Origin: DATLZB01 sp035574175
Lineage (GTDB): Bacteria > Pseudomonadota > Alphaproteobacteria > Rhizobiales > Hyphomicrobiaceae
Length of the DNA stretch: 5,964 nucleotides
Reading direction: 5' to 3'
NCBI GenBank assembly: GCA_035574175.1
Contig: DATLZB010000125.1
Location: 1-5,964 of the forward strand
In this document: positions 1 through 5,408 of the stretch, one piece after another
How the letters are laid out: each line of letters opens with the position of its first letter
Numbering within the stretch: the first letter of the stretch is position 1
The notes under the pieces: generated by a model
Seen by the model: only the letters and a program-made list of their open reading frames with translations
Told to the model about the DNA's origin: nothing
Databases searched by the model: none
Translations under genes and position numbers: made by a program

Positions 1-754
1 GCGCTTCATCGCCCGCCACTACGACGACTACTGGCTCAAGACGGAGACCCGTAAGGCGGCCGACCATGCCCGCATGATCCGCCGCGCCGAGTCCGAGAAC
101 CGGACGCTGGCGACGGCTGCGAGCTTCAACAGTTTCACGGCCATCACCGAACTCACCATCATGGCCCCCAACCATCCGAGACTGCTGGCGCTGTTCGCGG
201 GGGCATGCGCGTCGGCGGGCGCCAACATCGCCAGCGCCCACATCTCAACCACACGGGACGGGCTTGCTATCGACACCTTCCTGCTGCAACGGGAGTTCCA
301 GGACGATGCGGATGAGCGGCGCCGCGTGGAGCGCATCGGCCATACCATCGAGCGCGTGTTGAAGGGCGAGGTTCGGCTCGCCGCATTGATGAAAAAGCGC
401 TCGCCTTCGGAGCAGCGCATCAGCGCCTTCACCGTCGAGCCCGAGGTCGTGGTCAACAACGTGCTGTCCGACGCGTTCACGGTGATTGAGGTGTCGGGGC
501 TGGACCGCCCGGGCCTGCTCTATGATCTCACCAGCGCGCTCTCGGACTTGAGCCTCGACATCACATCGGCGCATATCGCAACTTATGGCGAGAGGGCGGT
601 CGACGTGTTTTACGTGACCGATCTCACCGGCAAGAAGGTGGTGTCGGAACACCGTCAGGCGAGCATTCGGGAGCGTCTTGCGCAGGTGCTCAGCGCGCCC
701 CCGCCCGCCAAGGCCGACAGCGTCCTGCCGACGCCGGCCGCACGCGCGGACTGA
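1..754 (+). CDS. glnD: PII uridylyltransferase / uridylyl-removing enzyme GlnD, C-terminal part (5' truncated)
   Basis: GlnD is the cytoplasmic bifunctional sensor that adds UMP to PII proteins (GlnB/GlnK) under nitrogen limitation and removes it when glutamine is high. Only the last 250 residues are visible; the first complete codon begins at base 2. The nucleotidyltransferase and HD domains lie upstream of the window. The visible part begins with a stretch containing RHYDDYWL, typical of the region before the ACT domains in rhizobial GlnD. ACT domain 1 is at about visible residues 48-96 (ELTIMAPNHPRLLALFAGAC, then NIASAHISTTRDGLAIDTF). ACT domain 2 is at about 159-230 (VIEVSGLDRPGLLYDLTSAL, then DITSAHIATYGERAVDVFYV). 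In this family the ACT pair is the glutamine-sensing module. The protein ends in a low-complexity Pro/Ala tail of about 20 residues after ACT 2. The stop is 23 bases from the stop of the convergent cyclase gene. The two ACT repeats and their spacing make another identity unlikely. Confidence 0.93.
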   Translation, partial: RFIARHYDDYWLKTETRKAADHARMIRRAESENRTLATAASFNSFTAITELTIMAPNHPRLLALFAGACASAGANIASAHISTTRDGLAIDTFLLQREFQDDADERRRVERIGHTIERVLKGEVRLAALMKKRSPSEQRISAFTVEPEVVVNNVLSDAFTVIEVSGLDRPGLLYDLTSALSDLSLDITSAHIATYGERAVDVFYVTDLTGKKVVSEHRQASIRERLAQVLSAPPPAKADSVLPTPAARAD

Positions 755-777
755 AGCCGGACGCAAGGCATCACGCA

Positions 778-2160
778 TCACGACGCCAGCACGGCAAGAT
801 CGATGGGACCATCGACACCGGCGACCAAGGCGGCGCGCAGATGGCCGGGCTCACGATCGGCGACAAATCCCTGGGCACGCGCCAGCTCGTAGGTGGTGAC
901 CGTGGTCAAGGCGCGGGTGCGGGCCATCTTGTTGTGCTTCTCGAGCTTGGCAGCAAGATTCACGGCTTCGCCGATGACCGTGTACTCTAGCCGGTTGCTG
1001 TCGCCCAGGGTGGCAAAAACAACCCGTCCGGCGGCAACGGCGCCGTTGACCTCGAGCCGCGGCACGCTCCCGGCCGCGGCCAGCTCCTGTTGCCAGCGGC
1101 TGGCTTCCTCAATGATGGCATGGAGGGCGCGGAGCGCGTCAGCCGCCGCCGTGTTGCAGGGGGCAACGGCTCCGAAGGTTGCCATCACCCCGTCGCCAAG
1201 GAACTTGTCGATTACGCCGCCGTGGGCGTGGACGAGCGGGACGATACGCTCGTGGAAGCCGGTCAGCATGCGCACGACCTCGTGCGGCGGGACGGTCGCG
1301 GAGAATCTGGTGAAGCCGCGGATGTCCAGCATGACGATCGCTGCATTGCGCTCCACGCCTTGCCCCGCCTCGATCAGCGTCTCGGCGCTGGTTATGGCTT
1401 CGGCAACGCCCCGGGAAAGGAAACGGCGGATCTCCCGTCCAGCGGCTTCCTCGCGCACGGCTGTCACCAGCAAGCGTTGGCCGCGTCGCACCGCGATGGT
1501 CAGGATCGCAGTGACCATCAGCACCGTGAAGATCTTGTCGAACTCGGCCCCGATCATGATGCTGTTGGAGGTGAGATAGGTGACGAAGTTGCGGGTAATT
1601 TCGCTGCCGTCGCCGGAGCGTACCGCCAGGAGCACGACCACGGCCCAGCCGAGAGCCGCGAAGAGGCCGACCGACAGGACGTAGCGATGATCGAAGCGCA
1701 GAGCCCGCAGGGCGATGAAAACGAATATGTAGATGAAGGTCGGCACCTTGAGCGAGAAGGCAGCGGGCTGGCCGTACTGTATGTGGAAGGACCAGATCAG
1801 GCTCAACAGCAGCGCCGTGTCGGCCAAGATCGAAAGGATGAGCAGCCAGCCGGGCAGTGAAACGCGGTAGGCGAACCACAGCCTGACGCCGGTAAACACC
1901 GCGTATCCGGCGAGAGCGAACGGCACCGGCGCAAACATGGCCATCTGTGCATCGGCCGGGCGCGGTGCGATGATGTAGAGCGCGGCAAAGGTGGCGGTCA
2001 GCACGAGTTGGGCCCAGCCGATCAGACGCTCGCTTTCGGCCTCGCGCGCGCCGATGAGGGAGCGGACTCGCGCCGGCAAAGCGTTCGCGGCGTAGCCGTT
2101 CTCAGCCGGTGAACTAAGCCGCACCGGCAGGGCGGAGCGTAAGGATTGGAGCACGGACAT
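778..2160 (-). CDS. membrane-anchored class III adenylate/guanylate cyclase
   Basis: This 460-residue protein is predicted to make cyclic AMP (or cGMP) from the nucleoside triphosphate at the inner face of the cytoplasmic membrane. An N-terminal region with about six hydrophobic segments (roughly residues 48-65, 76-97, 103-124, 138-153, 159-181 and 207-224) is followed by a short linker and then REIRRFLSRGVAEAI, the usual lead-in to a class III catalytic domain (about 272-425). Catalytic landmarks are metal-binding D279 in MLDIRGFTRF, second metal Asp D323 and substrate-contacting K319 in DKFLGDGVMATFG, and N401 in YTVIGEAVNLAAKLE. Two positions differ from the textbook set. The purine-specifying Asp is T394, as in class IIIb enzymes, and the transition-state Arg is K405. 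Substrate choice is therefore not certain. ATG is preceded by GGAG with a 10-base spacer. The gene faces glnD tail to tail and diverges from the MFS gene. No sensory domain is recognised in the membrane part. The catalytic fold is secure; the exact product and the signal are not. Confidence 0.9.
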   Translation of the reverse strand: MSVLQSLRSALPVRLSSPAENGYAANALPARVRSLIGAREAESERLIGWAQLVLTATFAALYIIAPRPADAQMAMFAPVPFALAGYAVFTGVRLWFAYRVSLPGWLLILSILADTALLLSLIWSFHIQYGQPAAFSLKVPTFIYIFVFIALRALRFDHRYVLSVGLFAALGWAVVVLLAVRSGDGSEITRNFVTYLTSNSIMIGAEFDKIFTVLMVTAILTIAVRRGQRLLVTAVREEAAGREIRRFLSRGVAEAITSAETLIEAGQGVERNAAIVMLDIRGFTRFSATVPPHEVVRMLTGFHERIVPLVHAHGGVIDKFLGDGVMATFGAVAPCNTAAADALRALHAIIEEASRWQQELAAAGSVPRLEVNGAVAAGRVVFATLGDSNRLEYTVIGEAVNLAAKLEKHNKMARTRALTTVTTYELARAQGFVADREPGHLRAALVAGVDGPIDLAVLAS

Positions 2161-2170
2161 GGTTCAAAGA

Positions 2171-2174
2171 CTCC
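2171..2174 (-). promoter_or_regulatory. ribosome binding site of the cyclase gene
   Basis: On the minus strand this reads GGAG, 10 bases before the ATG at 2160. It supports the chosen cyclase start and is the clearest Shine-Dalgarno match on that strand nearby. Confidence 0.6.
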
Positions 2175-2210
2175 GAGCGCCGCCGCGACCCTCGATCGCG
2201 GCTTCGGGCC

Positions 2211-2216
2211 ATTCTA
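2211..2216 (-). promoter_or_regulatory. possible -10 element for the cyclase gene
   Basis: Read on the minus strand this is TAGAAT, one mismatch from TATAAT, about 50 bases before the cyclase start codon. Sixteen to eighteen bases further upstream I see only TGTCTG-like sequence and no good -35 box. If it is used, the transcript would begin near 2204 and its leader would start with the inverted repeat at 2182-2202. This is a weak guess based on one hexamer. Confidence 0.22.
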
Positions 2217-2259
2217 GCCCTGGCGCATGTTGCCAGACACTGACGGCATCGTGTTCCGC

Positions 2260-2307
2260 CTTGCGGGCGCACCTCACCGAGGCGTGAGGCAGCGCAGCGC
2301 CCGCAAG
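2260..2307. repeat. nested inverted repeat (hairpin-forming palindromic unit)
   Basis: The outer arms CTTGCGGGCGC and GCGCCCGCAAG are perfect 11-bp complements. Inside them CCTCAC (2272-2277) pairs with GTGAGG (2284-2289) around a six-base loop. The two stems are joined by a one-base bulge on the left and seven unpaired bases on the right. No T-run follows on either strand, so it does not look like an intrinsic terminator. It could be a dispersed REP-like palindromic unit or a structured 5' leader. Copies elsewhere in the genome cannot be seen from here. Confidence 0.6.
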
Positions 2308-2316
2308 AGGCAGCGC
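2286..2316. repeat. 10-bp direct repeat GAGGCAGCGC, two copies 21 bp apart
   Basis: Exact copies lie at 2286-2295 and 2307-2316. Their starts are 21 bases apart, about two helical turns, so both would face the same side of the helix. The first copy overlaps the inner stem of the nested hairpin and the second begins on the last base of its right arm. This could be a pair of protein sites or debris of a duplicated palindromic unit. Confidence 0.4.
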
Positions 2317-2321
2317 GGGGT

Positions 2322-2339
2322 GCCCCGGCCAGCCGGGGC
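2322..2339. repeat. GC-rich near-perfect palindrome
   Basis: GCCCCGGC and GCCGGGGC form an 8-bp perfect inverted repeat around CA. As RNA it would fold as a 7-bp stem with a four-base loop. No T-tract follows on either strand, which argues against a standard terminator. It sits 14 bases to the right of the nested hairpin and may belong to the same palindromic cluster. Confidence 0.5.
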
Positions 2340-2349
2340 CCTAGGAGTT

Positions 2350-2369
2350 TGCGAAGCGGCGGATTCGCA
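2350..2369. promoter_or_regulatory. possible operator dyad TGCGAA-N8-TTCGCA
   Basis: This is a perfect 6-bp dyad with an 8-base centre, 72 bases before the MFS start codon. Its size and symmetry suit a dimeric repressor site, and it overlaps the only weak plus-strand -35/-10 candidate. No regulator gene lies in the window, so the operator role is a guess. Confidence 0.25.
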
Positions 2370-2440
2370 GCTATTGGACATGGCCGCGGACGCTTGCCAA
2401 CACGGAAAAATGGGACGGGGAGGATGGCGCTACCCAAGGA

Positions 2441-3667
2441 ATGAACGCAGAGACCCCGATCTTCCGAACACGGCCGCTCAGTTTCTTGCTCGCCACCCGC
2501 GCCGGATCGAACACCGCCAACCAAATGCTGGTGGTGGTGGCCGGCTGGCAGATCTACGAGCTCACCGACAGCGCACTGGCACTCGGAATTATCGGGCTCG
2601 TGCAGTTCCTGCCGCCGCTGTTCCTGACACTGCTTGCCGGCCAGCTCGCCGATCAGTTCGATCGCAAGACGATCATGTGGTGGAGCTTTCTGGCGCAGGC
2701 GACCGTGGCAGGCTCAATGGCGCTGCTCTCCACCCTCGCGGCACCGCCGCTGGCGCTCATCTATGTGTTGCTGCTCGTGCAAGGGGTGGCCCGCACCTTT
2801 GAGGGGCCCTCGGTGCAGGCGCTGCTTCCGGCTCTGGTTGCGCGCGAACAGCTCGGGCGCGCGATCCCGGCATTCTCCTCGGTCAACAAGCTGTCGCAGA
2901 TCGTGGGACCGGCGCTCGGCGGGCTGCTTTACTCGGTCGGGGAAGGACCGGCGACCTACTTTTCTTGCCTGGCGCTCGCCATAATGGCGGTAGGTTTCGC
3001 CAGCATGCTGCCATCGCGGCGCAAGCCTTTCAGCGACGTGCAGCGGAGCTGGAAAACGGTGCTCGCCGGCCTTGACTTCATCTGGAACACGAAGCCGCTG
3101 TTTGGGGCCATGTCGCTCGACCTGATGGCCACCTTGTTCGGCGGCGTCACTGCGTTGCTGCCCATTTTCGCGCGCGACATTCTCGAACTCGGGCCGACGG
3201 GATTTGGGCTGCTGCGCAGCGCGCCCGCGTTCGGCGGACTGATCGTCGCGGGGGTGCTGTCGCGCTATCCGATCCGGCGCTCGGCGGGGCCGATGATGTT
3301 CGTCGGGATGTCGCTCTATGGGGCCGCCACTATCGCGTTCGGCCTGTCGCACAATGTGGCGCTGTCGTTCCTGCTGCTGCTGCTGATCGGCACGGGCGAC
3401 ATGCTGAGCACGGTGATTCGGCAGACCCTTATCCAATTCTCGACGCCGGACGACCGCCGCGGCCGCGTGTTGGCGGTCAATGTACTCTGCAACCAGACGG
3501 CGGCGCAGCTCGGCACGTTCGAATCGGGGCTCGTCGCCGAGCTCATCGGCGCCGCGGGATCAGCCGTGTTCGGCGGTGTCGCGGTGTTCGCCATCGTGGC
3601 TTTCTGGGCGTGGCGGTTCCCGGCTCTGCGCCGGGTAGACCGGCCGAGCGACGTGCTGCCCGAATAG
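2441..3667 (+). CDS. MFS transporter, MFS_3 / EntS-like exporter family
   Basis: This 408-residue inner-membrane protein has the length and hydrophobic pattern of a 12-helix major facilitator, probably a proton-driven exporter of a small molecule. The helix 2-3 loop carries a good motif A, GQLADQFDRKTI (67-78). VGPALGGLL (155-163) matches the helix 5 motif C region of antiporters. RQTLIQFSTPDDRRGRVLAVN (327-347) is the conserved cytoplasmic stretch between helices 10 and 11 in the MFS_3/EntS-like group. A polar loop at about 190-215 separates the two six-helix halves. The substrate cannot be read from the sequence; siderophore, drug or metabolite export are all possible. ATG at 2441 is the first start codon after the in-frame stop TAG at 2342-2344. 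Its ribosome site is odd: AAGGA touches the ATG, and GGGGAGG lies 17 bases away. The gene diverges from the cyclase and precedes murJ by 89 bases on the same strand. Confidence 0.87.
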   Translation: MNAETPIFRTRPLSFLLATRAGSNTANQMLVVVAGWQIYELTDSALALGIIGLVQFLPPLFLTLLAGQLADQFDRKTIMWWSFLAQATVAGSMALLSTLAAPPLALIYVLLLVQGVARTFEGPSVQALLPALVAREQLGRAIPAFSSVNKLSQIVGPALGGLLYSVGEGPATYFSCLALAIMAVGFASMLPSRRKPFSDVQRSWKTVLAGLDFIWNTKPLFGAMSLDLMATLFGGVTALLPIFARDILELGPTGFGLLRSAPAFGGLIVAGVLSRYPIRRSAGPMMFVGMSLYGAATIAFGLSHNVALSFLLLLLIGTGDMLSTVIRQTLIQFSTPDDRRGRVLAVNVLCNQTAAQLGTFESGLVAELIGAAGSAVFGGVAVFAIVAFWAWRFPALRRVDRPSDVLPE

Positions 3668-3712
3668 GGCGGCGTCGCGATTTGCGGTGGCGTCGTTAAG
3701 CGGGCGGCGCAC

Positions 3713-3732
3713 GTTGCCTTGCCGCGGGCAAC
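3713..3732 (+). other. small inverted repeat upstream of murJ
   Basis: GTTGCC and GGCAAC form a 6-bp stem with an 8-base loop in the MFS-murJ gap, ending 24 bases before the murJ start codon. No T-run follows, so it is not a convincing terminator for the MFS gene. It may be a weak leader structure or chance in GC-rich DNA. Confidence 0.3.
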
Positions 3733-3756
3733 AGCCTCGGCTACTCCCCTCGACCC

Positions 3757-5334
3757 ATGGCACTCTACAGAGCCTTCGCAACGGTGGGCGGACTGACCAT
3801 GGTCAGCCGCGTGCTGGGCTTCATGCGGGACATCCTGATCGCGGCCGTGCTCGGCAGTGGCGCGGTTGCGGACGCTTTCTTCGTCGCGTTCCGGTTTCCC
3901 AACCTGTTCCGGCGCCTGTTCGGCGAGGGCGCGTTCAATGCGGCGTTCGTGCCGCTGTTCGCCAAGCGGCTCGAGGGCGAGGGAGAGGCGGCCGCCAAGA
4001 GCTTCGCCGAGGAGGCGCTGGCGGCACTCGCCTTCGTGCTCGTCGGATTCTCCGCGCTCGCCATGCTGGCGATGCCCTGGCTCATGCTGCTGCTCGCGCC
4101 GGGGTTTGTCGCGGACCCACAAAAGTACGACCTAGCGGTGCTGCTCACTCAGATCGCGTTTCCGTATCTCCTTTGCATGTCGATCGTGGCGCTGCTGTCC
4201 GGCGTGCTCAACTCGCTCAACCGCTTCTGGGCGGCGGCGGCGGCGCCGATCGTGCTCAACTTGGTCCTGATTGCGGCGATCGCGGGGGCAGGATGGTTCG
4301 GCCTCTACCAGCAGCCGCAGGCCGGCGTGATGCTTGCGTGGGGCGTGTCCGTGGCGGGTTTCGCTCAGCTTACGCTGATGGGGGTGGCAGTGCGTCGCGC
4401 GGGGTTCACGCTGCGGCTCAGGTGGCCGCGGATGACGGAGGGAGTTAGGCGGCTCGTCGCCCTCGGCATACCGGGACTCGTCGCCGGCGGCATCACCCAG
4501 ATCAACATCGTCATTGGCACCATCATCGCCTCCCTGCAGGCGGGCGCCGTGTCCTATCTCTATTACGCCGATCGCCTCTACCAGCTGCCCCTCGGCATCG
4601 TCGGCGTCGCCATCGGCGTCGTGCTGCTTCCCGACCTTGCGCGCAAGCTCAAGGCCGGCGACGAGGCGGCTGCCCTGGACAGCCAAAACCGTTCGCTTGA
4701 ACTCGGCCTGCTGCTGACCGTGCCCGCGGCGGTGGCGCTTGCCGTCGCGGCCGATCCGATGATTCGCGTGTTGTTCGAGCGCGGCGCGTTCGGCGCGAGC
4801 GATACCACGGCGACGGCGGCGGCGCTTGCCGCGTTCGCCGTGGGGCTGCCGTCGTTCGTGTTGATTAAGGTTTTCCAGCCGGCGTACTTCGCACGCGAGG
4901 ACACGGCGACGCCGATGCGCTTTGCCGCCGTCAACATGGCGGCCAATGCGCTCGGGTCGGGCATGCTGTTTCTACTGTTCCGCGAGATGGGCCTGATGGG
5001 ACACGTCGGCATCGCGCTCGCCACGTCGCTCGCCGGCTGGCTCAACGCGGCACTGCTGTGGCGGGAACTTTGCCGGCGTGGTCATTTCGAGATGGACGCG
5101 CGCTTGAGAAAGGCGGTGCCGCTCATTCTGGTCTCGAGCCTCGTCATGGGGGCGGCGCTCAGCCTTGCCGGTGCCTACCTCGAACCTTGGTTCGGATCCT
5201 CGAACCCACTTGCTGTACGCGCGGGTGCCCTCGGCGTGCTGGTCGCTTGCGGGGCCATCGTCTATTTCCTGTTCGCCCACCTCACAGGGGCGGCGCGCCT
5301 CAATTCGCTGCGGGAGGCGCTGCGGCGCCAGTGA
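3757..5334 (+). CDS. murJ: lipid II flippase MurJ (MviN)
   Basis: MurJ moves the undecaprenyl-linked peptidoglycan precursor lipid II from the cytoplasmic to the periplasmic face of the inner membrane, an essential step in cell-wall synthesis. The 525-residue protein is close to the usual family length and has the hydrophobic pattern of 14 helices. The N-terminus aligns without gaps to my recollection of E. coli MurJ, including R18, R24, D39, R52 and E57. These lie in SRVLGFMRD and in ADAFFVAFRFPNLFRR followed by LFGEGAF. YYADRLYQLP (269-278) carries R273, the equivalent of E. coli R270. This conserved N-terminus fixes the start at 3757. It is the first start codon after the in-frame stop TAA at 3697-3699, although no purine-rich ribosome site precedes it (the preceding bases are CCCCTCGACCC). 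The last helices are at about 453-508, with a short basic tail. trpS begins 74 bases downstream, and murJ beside trpS is a familiar rhizobial arrangement. Confidence is high for family and function. Confidence 0.95.
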   Translation: MALYRAFATVGGLTMVSRVLGFMRDILIAAVLGSGAVADAFFVAFRFPNLFRRLFGEGAFNAAFVPLFAKRLEGEGEAAAKSFAEEALAALAFVLVGFSALAMLAMPWLMLLLAPGFVADPQKYDLAVLLTQIAFPYLLCMSIVALLSGVLNSLNRFWAAAAAPIVLNLVLIAAIAGAGWFGLYQQPQAGVMLAWGVSVAGFAQLTLMGVAVRRAGFTLRLRWPRMTEGVRRLVALGIPGLVAGGITQINIVIGTIIASLQAGAVSYLYYADRLYQLPLGIVGVAIGVVLLPDLARKLKAGDEAAALDSQNRSLELGLLLTVPAAVALAVAADPMIRVLFERGAFGASDTTATAAALAAFAVGLPSFVLIKVFQPAYFAREDTATPMRFAAVNMAANALGSGMLFLLFREMGLMGHVGIALATSLAGWLNAALLWRELCRRGHFEMDARLRKAVPLILVSSLVMGAALSLAGAYLEPWFGSSNPLAVRAGALGVLVACGAIVYFLFAHLTGAARLNSLREALRRQ

Positions 5335-5360
5335 TGGGCCGCGATTACGCCTTGCACTCG

Positions 5361-5397
5361 CCTGTCGGGCACGCCATAACGCCCGCCGATCGACAGG
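5361..5397 (+). promoter_or_regulatory. inverted repeat overlapping the trpS ribosome binding site
   Basis: CCTGTCG (5361-5367) is the perfect complement of CGACAGG (5391-5397). Between them CGGGC (5366-5370) can pair with GCCCG (5381-5385) around a ten-base loop, sharing two bases with the outer stem. The right outer arm covers AGG, the first three bases of the trpS Shine-Dalgarno AGGAG. In mRNA this fold would partly hide the site and could lower or regulate trpS translation. No T-tract follows, so it is not a typical murJ terminator. The pairing is seen directly; the regulatory role is inferred. Confidence 0.4.
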
Positions 5398-5399
5398 AG
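5395..5399 (+). promoter_or_regulatory. ribosome binding site of trpS
   Basis: AGGAG lies nine bases before ATG 5409. It is the best Shine-Dalgarno match among the plus-strand genes and decides the trpS start in favour of 5409 over the in-frame ATG at 5334. Confidence 0.7.
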
Positions 5400-5408
5400 A
5401 GCGTCTCG

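Larger units (their letters stand above)
2161..2440. other. divergent intergenic region, rich in inverted repeats
   Basis: This non-coding gap lies between the divergently transcribed cyclase and MFS genes and should hold both promoters. It contains five perfect dyads in about 190 bases: GCCGCGA/TCGCGGC (2182-2188 and 2196-2202), CTGGC/GCCAG (2220-2224 and 2232-2236), an 11-bp pair at 2260-2270 and 2297-2307 with a further stem inside it, GCCCCGGC/GCCGGGGC (2322-2329 and 2332-2339), and TGCGAA/TTCGCA (2350-2355 and 2364-2369). No convincing -35/-10 pair is visible on the plus strand. The best is TTGCGA (2349-2354) with TATTGG (2372-2377) at 17-base spacing, which is poor. Reading frames that run through the region show no recognisable protein. 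Confidence 0.6.

Noticed and set aside
734..760. CCGGC/GCCGG pair at the glnD 3' end as a terminator
   Set aside because: Only five base pairs with a 17-base loop and no T-run.
1090..1860. Long plus-strand open frame opposite the cyclase gene
   Set aside because: The cyclase strand carries an intact catalytic domain; the plus-strand product is a charged, motif-free antisense shadow.
2322..2339. Intrinsic terminator
   Set aside because: The stem is strong but has no T-run on either strand, and no gene ends near it; both neighbouring genes start outward from this region.
2374..2397. Sigma-54-like promoter (TGGCC ... CTTGCC) before the MFS gene, tempting next to glnD
   Set aside because: The GG at 2382-2383 and the GC at 2396-2397 are separated by 12 bases rather than the required 10, and the -24 half reads TGGCCG rather than TGGCAC.
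2114..2524. 136-codon minus-strand open frame across the cyclase/MFS gap
   Set aside because: Its translation is Arg/Ala/Gly/Cys-rich with no recognisable domain; it overlaps the starts of both real genes and runs through the palindromic cluster, so it is a product of high G+C.
2714..3436. 240-codon minus-strand open frame inside the MFS gene
   Set aside because: Extreme Arg/Gln/Glu/His composition typical of the reverse complement of a GC-rich membrane-protein gene.
3671..3695. Direct repeat GGCGTCG (3671-3677 and 3689-3695) after the MFS stop
   Set aside because: Seven GC-rich bases repeated once over 18 bases is easily chance in this composition, and nothing else supports a role.
3316..4122. 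268-codon minus-strand open frame spanning the MFS 3' end and the murJ 5' end
   Set aside because: It is antisense to two well-supported genes, has low-complexity Glu/Arg/His/Gln composition and no motif.
5335..5408. trp-type attenuator or T-box leader for trpS
   Set aside because: The possible upstream peptide has no Trp codon, the gap is only 74 bases, and no T-box sequence or terminator with a T-run is present.
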